DNA from: Opitutaceae bacterium
GTDB taxonomy: Bacteria; Verrucomicrobiota; Verrucomicrobiia; Opitutales; Opitutaceae
Assembly (NCBI GenBank): GCA_005792355.1
Contig: SXSC01000147.1
Coordinates: forward strand, 1-32,010
DNA: 32,010 bases
Reading direction: 5' to 3'
Part shown: piece by piece, positions 1 to 7,584 of the stretch
Position numbering within the stretch: position 1 is the stretch's first letter
How the letters are laid out: every line of letters begins with the position of its first letter
The notes under the pieces: model-generated
What the model was told of the DNA's origin: nothing
The model's database searches: none
Seen by the model: only the letters and a program-made list of their open reading frames with translations
Made by a program: the position numbers and the translations under genes

Positions 1-219
1 ATTGAATTTGCGGCATTCGTCTCCCTTGCCACGGCTGGTTCCCGCCTTCAATCCCGGACCGGCCCAACTCAGGTTCAGGTCTCTTTTTCGTTCCTCTCTC
101 CACCTCTTCGCTTCAGGTGCAGGTCAGGATGTCTGAGACTCGATCGTCCAGCGCAAAGTTGCAACAATCGCCGAATCTGCGGTGCGCGCTGTTCGGTGCT
201 CCATCAAATCGACCCGGGC
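1..219. other. Intergenic, no gene recognised
   Basis: This is the 3' flank of the minus-strand gene that ends at 220. I see no convincing coding frame, RNA gene or hairpin followed by a T-run. Short open frames here are antisense or chance frames of a GC-rich sequence. Confidence 0.5.
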
Positions 220-3200
220 TCAGGGCAACTCGTAGACCTCGACGATCGCGACTCCTTGCGCCGCGGCCCCGGTGCCGGCGCCACTGACCTGAACCGTGTA
301 GGCACCGGGAGCGAGGTTGGCGACGAGCGCCGCGTCGCGGCTGCCTGGCGTGAGGGCAAAGGCGCCCACGCTGCTGAAGGTCGGAGCGAGCAACGGATCC
401 CAATTGTCATTGGTTGCGACCGTGACGCCCGTGCCCTGAAGAATGAGGTCGAGTTTGGGATCGGCGAGGGTGCCGGTGACGCCCAGGGTGCCGAGCGTGG
501 GGCCGACCGCGCGGATGAGCACCCGTTTCGAGCCGGTGCCGGCGATGGCAAAGCCGGCGATCATGATTTTGTCGTCGAGGCCGACGCGGGCGCGGCACGA
601 GAGATTTACGAGCGTGCTTGGGCTGGCATCGGCTTCGTAGACCTCGACGATCGCGACCCCTTGCGCCGCCGCGCCCGCGCCACTGCCGGCGACCTGCACC
701 GTGTAACCTCCCGGCGCGAGGGTGACGAACATCGCGGCATCGCGGCTGCCCTCGGGCAGGACGAATGCGCCCTGCGCGGCCGAGGCTGCGCGGAGCGCGG
801 GCACGTCGGGCACTTCGCCCCAATTATCGTTGACGAGAATCTTGTCTCCGGCGGCGTTGAAGACACTGAGCGTGGGATTGAACAAGGCGTCACCGACCCC
901 GAACGCGGCGAGAGCGGGACCGGCGGCCCGGATGAGCAAGGTCTTCGGTTTGGTGCCGCGCACCGTGATGCCTGGGATGACGACATTGTCGCCGGTGCCG
1001 ACGTTGGCCCGGGCGGAAAGATTGACGAGTCCGCTGAACTCGAGCGAGAGCGTGGCGACGGCGCTGGTGGTGGAGCCGGCCGAGTTGGAGGCGACGCACA
1101 CCCAGTCGCCGGCATGGGCGGCGGTGAGGTTGGTAAGGGTGAGGACGGGTGAATCGGTATTGCAGAATTCGCCGCCGCGAACGCACCAGGTGTAGGTGGT
1201 GGCGGGAGAGGCGCTGACGGCGGCTGAAAATGTAACGGATTCGCCGAGGCGGGCGCGCACGCTGCGCGGTTGCAGGGTGAATTCCGGTGCGCCGGCCGGC
1301 GGTGCGATGATCAGGTCGATCGTCGTGGCGGAGTTGCCGGCGGAGTTGCCGGCGGTGATCACGGGCGAATGGCGGCCGGCCGTCGTGGGAGTGCCGGAGA
1401 TGACGCCACCGGTCAGTCGGAGACCGGGTGGAAGCGAGGTCGCGACATAGCTGGTGGGATTGTTCGTCGCGGCCAGCGTGAGGCTGAACGGTTCGCCCGC
1501 GCGGGCGCGGGCGGCGGGGTTGCCGGCAAACACGGGGGCGGCCGAAGCCGCGCGGGCCGTCAGTTCGGCGTAGTTGATGTAACCGATGAACATCTCGTCG
1601 TCGGTTTGATCGCCGCCCCGCACCACGGCCGCCGGATTCGGATTAAAGGGGTTCTGCGGAGAATTGTCGAAGGAGCCGCGGACGCGCACGGTGGTGCCGG
1701 CGGGCAGTCGCTTGGGTTGGGCGAGCCGATATCCGGATTGCCAGTTGAAGTCGTACTGGGGCACGTTGAGCAGAACCTCGGTGCTGCCGTCGGGGTACAG
1801 CGCCTCATAGGCAAAATTCTTTCCGCGAAAATGCATGTGCGGGCTGAGTTCGTAGAGCAGCACGTCGCGCGTCGCAGACGGCACAAACGTGGCTTCGCGC
1901 GGATAGTTCTTGGTTCGCGCGGGAATCGTGATCGTGTTGACGGGAAAAATGGGGGCGTAGGCCGACCGGGTGAACAGCTCGCGTTCGGGCGGGTTGGTGG
2001 CGAAGTAGAGACCCAACTGGCTCTCATCGGTCTCGGGGGTTCCGGCGGTGGTGTAGTGGATCTGCAGCGTGACGGACGAGTTCGCGCGCAGGCGTTTGCC
2101 CGATCCCTCGGGATACCACGTCTGCTCCAGGCCGGGGACGTAACCGGCAAAGAATCCGCCCTGGCCGCCGACGGCGAGGAGAACGTCGAGGAGCGTGCCT
2201 TCGAAAACAAGCACGTGATGCACGACTTTGGAATTTCCCGGGCGCACGACCGCGGCCCGCAACCAGCGTTCGGTCGGGACTGGCACCGAGACGGTCACAT
2301 AGAAATAGTCGATCTTGCCGGTGGCGGGCACCGACTGGCGCGGGATGGTCACGATCAGATCCGGCTGGCCGAGCGGCCAGGTTCCACCGGGCGGAGCTGG
2401 AGCGGCCACGAGCGGATCGGGCCCGGTGCCCCGGGGGGATCCGGCGCGGGCCCAAGCGTGGAGGATTGCACTCTCGGAGGCGGTGAGGGCGGCATTGTTG
2501 GACCAGACGCCGTACTGACCATCGGCATGCCAGGGTGCCATGCGGCGGGTGAGCATGGCGGCGCGGATCGAAGGGGCGCGGGTCGCCAGATCATCGAAAC
2601 GGGCATAGACGTGCGGGGCGATGTTGCCGGCGGAGTGGCACGAGACGCAGCGGCGCAGGACCACGGGCGCGACGTCGGTGGCGTAGTTGATTCCCGGTGA
2701 CGGCGGCAGGTCGAGGCGGGGTGCGGTCGCGGCGAGATCGATCCGCGGGCGGGCCGGGGCGCGGCCGGCGAGGTGGGCGGCGAGGGCATCGGCCACGTGG
2801 TGCTCGGTGGGGGCGGCGAGGGACAGCGGGTCGGCGTTGTCGAGCGGGCCGCGGTAGATCAGATCGGCGAAGGGCGGGGCGGCGAGGACAAAGGCCTCCA
2901 GCTGGCGGGTGGCGCCGAGTTCGGCGGTGACCAATTGCGCCTCATCGAGGAGGACGGGAGTGTCGTGGTTGAAGAGGGTCTGCTCGGCGGTGAGGGTGGT
3001 CCGGCTCGCGCCGGCGCTGGGGTCGATTTGCCAGATGACGACATCGCTGGCGGAAAAGCGGGCGCGCAGGCTCCGCAGAGCCGCGGCGGTTTGCAGGGCG
3101 CGGGGCGAGCGGGCGGCGGTGAACACGAGCACCACGGCCTTCGCGGTGGACTCGTAGAAAAGTTCGCGGGTGACGCCGCGGTGATCGGTGAGGCGAAAAT

Positions 3201-3348
3201 TCGGCACCGGGGCGCCGGGGGCGATGCCGCCGGGAGTGTCGGCGGCCGCGAAAGCACGAAGGTCCTCCGGTCGGCCGGGATGCCACATGGCGTGGAGCAG
3301 GGATCCGGCGGCCAAAACACCGATCAGGCAGGCGTGGCGAAAATTCAC
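220..3348 (-). CDS. Secreted redoxin-like / cytochrome c / copper monooxygenase-like modular protein
   Basis: The protein has 1042 residues and starts at GTG with a signal peptide (MNFRHACLIGVLAAGSLLHA). Residues about 45-190 look like a redoxin/AhpC-TSA domain, but the usual active-site CxxC is replaced (FTAARSPRAL). A class I cytochrome-type segment follows, with one haem site CVSCH (about 234-238) and a likely Met ligand in RRMAPWHAD. Residues about 310-590 resemble the copper type II ascorbate-dependent monooxygenase fold: VVHHVLVFEG near 375, LQIHYTT near 430 and PHMHFRGK near 505 supply candidate copper histidines. Next come a putative-Ig (He_PIG-like) domain, an Ig-like domain with a Cys pair, and two tandem copies of a C-terminal module (about 772-905 and 910-1042) ending in VYELP. 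The domain order up to the copper part is a known environmental family; the substrate is unknown. It is likely periplasmic or exported. Confidence 0.85.
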   Translation of the reverse strand: MNFRHACLIGVLAAGSLLHAMWHPGRPEDLRAFAAADTPGGIAPGAPVPNFRLTDHRGVTRELFYESTAKAVVLVFTAARSPRALQTAAALRSLRARFSASDVVIWQIDPSAGASRTTLTAEQTLFNHDTPVLLDEAQLVTAELGATRQLEAFVLAAPPFADLIYRGPLDNADPLSLAAPTEHHVADALAAHLAGRAPARPRIDLAATAPRLDLPPSPGINYATDVAPVVLRRCVSCHSAGNIAPHVYARFDDLATRAPSIRAAMLTRRMAPWHADGQYGVWSNNAALTASESAILHAWARAGSPRGTGPDPLVAAPAPPGGTWPLGQPDLIVTIPRQSVPATGKIDYFYVTVSVPVPTERWLRAAVVRPGNSKVVHHVLVFEGTLLDVLLAVGGQGGFFAGYVPGLEQTWYPEGSGKRLRANSSVTLQIHYTTAGTPETDESQLGLYFATNPPERELFTRSAYAPIFPVNTITIPARTKNYPREATFVPSATRDVLLYELSPHMHFRGKNFAYEALYPDGSTEVLLNVPQYDFNWQSGYRLAQPKRLPAGTTVRVRGSFDNSPQNPFNPNPAAVVRGGDQTDDEMFIGYINYAELTARAASAAPVFAGNPAARARAGEPFSLTLAATNNPTSYVATSLPPGLRLTGGVISGTPTTAGRHSPVITAGNSAGNSATTIDLIIAPPAGAPEFTLQPRSVRARLGESVTFSAAVSASPATTYTWCVRGGEFCNTDSPVLTLTNLTAAHAGDWVCVASNSAGSTTSAVATLSLEFSGLVNLSARANVGTGDNVVIPGITVRGTKPKTLLIRAAGPALAAFGVGDALFNPTLSVFNAAGDKILVNDNWGEVPDVPALRAASAAQGAFVLPEGSRDAAMFVTLAPGGYTVQVAGSGAGAAAQGVAIVEVYEADASPSTLVNLSCRARVGLDDKIMIAGFAIAGTGSKRVLIRAVGPTLGTLGVTGTLADPKLDLILQGTGVTVATNDNWDPLLAPTFSSVGAFALTPGSRDAALVANLAPGAYTVQVSGAGTGAAAQGVAIVEVYELP

Positions 3349-3475
3349 GGTTGGAAAATGTGCGTGGGTCGACGCAGCGCAAGACTGCGAGGTGGAAAAA
3401 CCGGGAAAGAAGCTTGCGCGGCCTTCCGGGTCGCATACCCCGACAGTGGTGAATATTCGTCAATCGCTCTTCCTG

Positions 3476-3564
3476 GCCCGGACATTTCACCCTCTGCTCG
3501 CGAGCGGAGTCACACGGTGTTCGAGATTTTCTTCTGCGTGCGCGGTCCTCAGGGATGTCCGGGC
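3476..3564 (+). ncRNA. Candidate structured RNA or leader upstream of a terminator
   Basis: The two ends form a perfect 10-bp inverted repeat (GCCCGGACAT at 3476-3485 and ATGTCCGGGC at 3555-3564). Between them lies a second hairpin at 3492-3509 (CTCTGCT, loop CGCG, AGCGGAG, one G-U pair). The 3' arm overlaps the outer stem of the hairpin at 3561-3600, so the two pairings compete, as in attenuators or riboswitches. I recognise no named RNA family. Ten-bp inverted repeats also arise by chance in GC-rich DNA, so this stays a candidate; the nearby terminator without an upstream gene on this strand is the main reason to list it. Confidence 0.2.
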
Positions 3565-3600
3565 TAAATTCAAAACCGCTGGGCGGTTTTGTTTTAGCCC
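3561..3600 (+). terminator. Strong intrinsic-terminator-like hairpin
   Basis: The inner stem is a perfect 9-bp repeat (CAAAACCGC at 3571-3579, loop TGG, GCGGTTTTG at 3583-3591) followed by TTTT. An outer stem GGGCTAAA (3561-3568) / TTTAGCCC (3593-3600) extends it with a small asymmetric bulge. The T-run favours termination on the plus strand. No plus-strand gene lies upstream of it within the window, and a FecR-like gene lies just downstream. Confidence 0.6.
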
Positions 3601-3678
3601 GCCTGAACCCCAGATCTCCAAGCTCACGCCGCCCGAAAGTCGTCAAGCACGGGGAGAATTCCGCGGAAAGTGGGAAAA

Positions 3679-4351
3679 ATGCGGGCTGGGGTTGGTGGCG
3701 GTGGTGGCTTGCGCGGGTCTGCGGGCTCAGGCGCCCGAGGTGGCGCTGACACGGCCGGGGCTGATTGTGATCACCTCCATTTCCGGTGAGGCCGCGACGG
3801 CGATTGCCGGGCAGCGTCGGCCGGCGAAGGTCAACGATCGGGTGCGGGTGGACATGGTGTTGTCGACGGGGAGAAAATCGCTGGCGGCGCTTTCGTTTTC
3901 CAACGGTGTGGCGCTCGAACTGGGGCCGGATTCGGAACTCGAAGTCGAGGAGTTGCTGCAGGCGCCATTCACTGGAAATCCCAAACCAGAGTTGATGAAA
4001 GAGGAACCGAGTGTTTCCCGCACGCGGGTGCGGCTGGTCCGCGGCGATTTGCGGCTGGTGGTGAAGCGGCTCAAGGTGTCGGCTGGTTCCGCCTTTGTGG
4101 TCGCGGTGCCGGCGGGAAACGCGCGGGTAGGGGACGGATCATTTCAAGCCATGGTGCGGATGAGCGAGGTGGGCCTCGGCACGTGCGCGATCGAGTTGGA
4201 GCGTGGCTCCGGGGAATTTGAGCCGTTGGGCGGCTCCTACGTTGGAATCCCGGCCGGGCGGCGGCTGGCGTTTGCCATTGAGGTCGACCGGAGCACCGGC
4301 GCCGTGAAGATCGGCGAGATGCCGAAAGAGACACCGGCGCTGAAAAAGTGA
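3679..4351 (+). CDS. FecR-like exported protein, start apparently frameshifted
   Basis: From about 3693 the reading frame encodes an export signal (LVAVVACAGLRAQA) and then a FecR-like beta-rich domain. This shows the pattern ISGEA..., DRVRVDMVLSTG, ALSFSNGVALELGPDSELEVEE, then VRLVRGDLRLVV. In this frame no ATG, GTG or TTG gives a sensible signal-peptide start. An ATG at 3679 lies one frame away; dropping one G from the GGGG run at 3688-3691 would give MRAGLVAVVACAGLRAQA, a normal signal peptide. I therefore place the start at 3679 and infer an indel, real or from sequencing. The product would be about 223 residues. Such proteins in this group are usually periplasmic, of unknown role; no sigma/anti-sigma pair is next to it. 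It converges with the gene ending at 4372, only 20 bp away. Confidence 0.65.
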
Positions 4352-4371
4352 GGAGTACCGTCAGGCGGGTC

Positions 4372-7251
4372 TTACGGGACTTCGTAGACCTCGACCAGGA
4401 CCGAGCCGGTCTGGTTGGGCGCCACGACCCCGGCGGGAAATTGCCCGCCAATCGGAGTAGCGCCGGCCTGCAGCGTGTAGGTGCCGGGAGCAAGCGCTTC
4501 CAAGAGCGCGGAATCGCTGGCATTGCGCAGCGGAAACGCCGCAACTGCGGTGAAGGCCGCGCTAAGCGTGGTCGTTCCGGCCTGCGCCCAGTTGTTGTTG
4601 TTGGAGACGGTTTGCGCGCCGTTGAGGACTGAGATTCGCGCGTCGCCCAGCACGGCGTCCGCTCCGTAGCCGAAGTCGCGCAGCCCTTGGGAGACCGCGC
4701 GGATCACCAGCGTACGAGGGTTGTTTCCGGCGATGACGATGCCGGGTATCAGCACGTCGCCGTCGACGTTGATGCGCGAGAGCGTCGAGAGATTGGTCAG
4801 GCGCGTGCCGTTGCGGCTGACGTCGTAAATTTCGGCGAGCACCTCGCCGACGGCGCCACCCAGCCCGGAGATGTTGGCGGTGTAGGAGCCAGGATCGAGT
4901 TGCACGAGCACGGCGGAGTCGAGGGCGCCAGGCGCGAGGGCAAACGCGCCGACGGAAGTGGCGGCGGCGGAAATCTGGGCCGCCGTGGAGGTGTTGCCTG
5001 GCTTGTCCCATCCTTCATTCGACGCGAGCACGATGGCGCCGCGGTTCAGCTCGAGCCGGGGCGCGCTCAGGGCGCTGGAGACGCCGAATGCGCGCAGGGC
5101 CGGGCCGATCCCGCGGACCAGCAGAGTGGCGCGCGCCGTGCCCGAAATATTGAAGCCGAGGGTCAGCGAGTCACCGAGGAACGCGACCGAGCTGCGGGTG
5201 GACAGATTGACGAGCCGGCCGGGGGCGGGCACGGGAGCGTCGGTCGCGCGGCTGTTGATAAAATTGATCACGCGGGCATTGGCATCGCTGAAGAACTCAC
5301 GTTCGGCGCCGGCGATGGCGATCTCGGCGGCGACGTCGCCGACCCGCGCGCGGTACGCGGCGGGCAGGGCGGCGGTGAGGGCCGCAGTCGTCGGGATGGA
5401 CTTGGGGTAATTGTTGGCATCGAGTATTTCGGCGTTTTTGATCGCGGTCCAGATGGCCTGGGCATCGCTGGCGGTGAAAGTGGTCGAGGTGAGGCCAAGG
5501 CTGCGGAAGCGTTCGGCGTAGACCGGCACCAAGGAGTTGATGGCCATCGCGGTCGCGATGCCGCGGCCCAGCAGCATCTGGTTGGCGCCGCGCACGTCCT
5601 GAATTCCGACGGGGCCGAGGACGTCATCATTGGCCGCGATCGCGAAAAACTGGGGCACGCGTGAGGTGACGGCGAGAGTGTCGATGCCGGCGGAAAGGAA
5701 AAGGACGGCACCTTTTACCAGGCGGGAGGGGTTGGCCGGGGTGGCGAGGAGGTCGGCATAACGCACGGCGGCATTGGCGCCGGCGGCGTTGCCGATGAAG
5801 AAGACGGGCTTGCCGGACGCGAGGACGTTGAGGGCGACCAGTCGTTCGAGGGCGGCGGCGTGATTGAGCGCGTCGGGGTTGTTGGCGAGGACGGCGGGTG
5901 CGGCCCAGGTGCCGGCGGTTCGATTGACGCTGTTGAGAGCGGCGATGCCGTAACCTGCGGCGACCAACTCGCGGGCGAGGAGGAGTTGATTGGGGCGTTC
6001 GAACCATTCGTTGGCGCTGCTGCCGGTGGCGTGCAGGAGGAACACGAGGCCGGATGCGCTGGCAGGAACGTGATAGGAGAGGGTGGAGGAGACGGTCGCG
6101 GTGGTGTTGTTGGCGCCGGTTACGCTCTGCGGGTTGAAATTGGGAATGCTCGTGGGTGTCCAGGTGGGCGCGGCCTTGTAGGTCGCGGTGAGCGTCACGG
6201 GTGTCGCGGGCACGGTGATGGCGGCCCGGGCGACGAAGGCACTGAGTACTCCGGCACCGAGGACCTCGGTGTTGCCGGTCCAGCGATCGAAGACCTGCCC
6301 GTTGGCGGGTGGATTTGCGGCGAGGTCGACGCGCGAGCCGGCCGGATAGGTGCCACCGCCGCTGCCATTGGTGGTGGTGACGGCGACAGGAGCGCCCGTG
6401 CCCAGCGCGACGACCCTGGCGATGACCGGTACGGTGACGACGTTCTGGAGGTTGACGTTGCAAGTGATCTGTTTGAGGCCGGCGGTGGCGGGACGGAAGG
6501 TAATCGCGTTGGTGCCCTGGCCGCTGATAATCGCGCCCCCTCCGGTGATGGCCCAACGAAAGGAACGGTCGCCGTTTTGAGCGGCTGGCACGGAGGCGGT
6601 GACGCTGGTGACATTGGCCGCGACGGTCGCAGTCGTGGTGATCGCGCCGGCGGACTCGGCGGAGACGATGGCGACGGAGGCAGTGGGGGCAAAAGAAGTG
6701 CCTGCGGCGCTGATGCTGACGGCGAGGTTTACGGTGCCGGCGACATCGGAGACAAATTGAATGGTGGCGCCGCGGGAATCGGTGGTGATGCGTCCACCGC
6801 TGATGCTCCACTGGTAGGTCGCGCCGGAAGTGCCGGGTTGGGCTGCGCCCGCCTGCCCGAGAATCGCGGTAGCTGTAACCGTTCCGCCCACGAGCGCGCC
6901 AGGCGGGGTCACGATGATGGGAGTGGTGACGGCTCCACCGCCACCAGCGCCGCCCCCACCTCCTCCGGGAAAAACTGGAAGAGTGCCAATCCCGATTCCG
7001 CCCCCACCGGCACCGCCACCCGGAAAAATTGGAAGAGTGCCAATCCCGATTCCGCCCCCGCCGGCACCGCCCCCCGCGTTTCCGCCACCTCCGGGGGCAA
7101 TTGGATTCACGGGAATGCCCGGGTCGGTGGGGCGGACCTGGCTGAGGAGACTCGTGGACGGCAGTGAAACTCCGACGCAGAAACAGGCGATGCGCGCGAG
7201 ACTGGGCGCGAGCGAGAGGAGGGTGCCTTGGGGAGAAAAAATGGCTTTCAT
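4372..7251 (-). CDS. Secreted modular protein with hydrolase-like core lacking the serine, Ig-like domains and tandem C-terminal modules
   Basis: I start at ATG 7251 (MKAIFSPQG..., signal peptide to about residue 40), giving 959 residues; the open frame upstream to 7572 reads through a spacer and looks non-coding. Residues about 50-110 are Gly-rich with two 18-residue repeats (GIGTLPIFP, GIGTLPVFP). Ig-like stretches and an InlB-type repeat (YPAGSRVDL...VFDRWTG) follow. Residues about 400-690 resemble an alpha/beta hydrolase: LVFLLHATGSSANEW, GYGIAALNS, then FFIGNAAGANAAVRYADLL. The nucleophile elbow reads G-N-A-A-G (487-491), so the expected Ser is Ala. It ends with two copies of the C-terminal module (LVNLSTRSS..., LTNLSTLSR...), the last residues being VEVYEVP. 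It may bind rather than cleave its ligand; the function is unknown. Confidence 0.8.
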   Translation of the reverse strand: MKAIFSPQGTLLSLAPSLARIACFCVGVSLPSTSLLSQVRPTDPGIPVNPIAPGGGGNAGGGAGGGGIGIGTLPIFPGGGAGGGGIGIGTLPVFPGGGGGGAGGGGAVTTPIIVTPPGALVGGTVTATAILGQAGAAQPGTSGATYQWSISGGRITTDSRGATIQFVSDVAGTVNLAVSISAAGTSFAPTASVAIVSAESAGAITTTATVAANVTSVTASVPAAQNGDRSFRWAITGGGAIISGQGTNAITFRPATAGLKQITCNVNLQNVVTVPVIARVVALGTGAPVAVTTTNGSGGGTYPAGSRVDLAANPPANGQVFDRWTGNTEVLGAGVLSAFVARAAITVPATPVTLTATYKAAPTWTPTSIPNFNPQSVTGANNTTATVSSTLSYHVPASASGLVFLLHATGSSANEWFERPNQLLLARELVAAGYGIAALNSVNRTAGTWAAPAVLANNPDALNHAAALERLVALNVLASGKPVFFIGNAAGANAAVRYADLLATPANPSRLVKGAVLFLSAGIDTLAVTSRVPQFFAIAANDDVLGPVGIQDVRGANQMLLGRGIATAMAINSLVPVYAERFRSLGLTSTTFTASDAQAIWTAIKNAEILDANNYPKSIPTTAALTAALPAAYRARVGDVAAEIAIAGAEREFFSDANARVINFINSRATDAPVPAPGRLVNLSTRSSVAFLGDSLTLGFNISGTARATLLVRGIGPALRAFGVSSALSAPRLELNRGAIVLASNEGWDKPGNTSTAAQISAAATSVGAFALAPGALDSAVLVQLDPGSYTANISGLGGAVGEVLAEIYDVSRNGTRLTNLSTLSRINVDGDVLIPGIVIAGNNPRTLVIRAVSQGLRDFGYGADAVLGDARISVLNGAQTVSNNNNWAQAGTTTLSAAFTAVAAFPLRNASDSALLEALAPGTYTLQAGATPIGGQFPAGVVAPNQTGSVLVEVYEVP
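6959..7075 (-). repeat. Two tandem 54-bp coding repeats
   Basis: Two nearly identical units, offset by exactly 54 bp (for example GGAAGAGTG at 6977 and 7031), encode the 18-residue Gly-rich units ending GIGTLPIFP and GIGTLPVFP. They sit in the linker after the signal peptide of the protein encoded at 4372-7251. The copies differ by a few substitutions, so they arose by duplication and have begun to diverge. Confidence 0.8.
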
Positions 7252-7584
7252 GGGTCGTGGATCGTAGGACGCTGGACTTGGGGAGATGTTACTCCCTCTT
7301 CGGTCCTTTGCCAGTAGAATTTTTAGAACCCGGGGAGCAGGGGATGTCACGCTGGTTTGACGGTGCGTGGAGTACTGTTTCGGGGGGGGGGCGCCGCTTG
7401 GTCGGCGCCGTTGCGTTTGGATCCAGGCTCGGCTGCGACGAAGCGCATGCGGCCAAGCCCATGGGCCCGGGCGCAGCCCTTCGGAATTGGGTTGGAGGAA
7501 GCTTTCGCGCTCGACCAACCTAGAGATACCTCCCAGGGCCCGGGGTGGCCGCCTTTCGCCACGCGGTGACAACGAGCCGGTCGG
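7252..7584. other. Intergenic spacer with G-tract and hairpin
   Basis: This spacer lies between two minus-strand secreted-protein genes. It holds a run of ten G (7382-7391) joined to an inverted repeat GGCGCCG / CGGCGCC (about 7390-7411, loop CTTGGT), and the candidate promoter at 7286-7314. The frame of the downstream gene happens to stay open through it, but the translation is low-quality Arg/Pro-rich sequence placed before a clear signal peptide. Confidence 0.5.
7286..7314 (-). promoter_or_regulatory. Candidate sigma70-type promoter for the gene at 7251
   Basis: On the minus strand CTGGCA (7314-7309) and TAACAT (7291-7286) are 17 bp apart, matching four of six bases of each consensus box. 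This would start transcription about 28 bases before the ATG at 7251. The match is modest and was found by eye. Confidence 0.3.

Noticed and set aside
1270..2700. 476-codon plus-strand open frame
   Set aside because: It is antisense to the redoxin/cytochrome gene and has no signal, motif or plausible start.
3476..3564. tRNA gene
   Set aside because: The end stem could mimic an acceptor arm, but no T-loop (TTCGA.. next to the 3' arm), anticodon arm or D-arm is in place.
7252..7572. N-terminal extension of the gene at 4372-7251
   Set aside because: The added residues are Arg/Pro-rich, precede a clear signal peptide and include a G10 tract and a promoter candidate.
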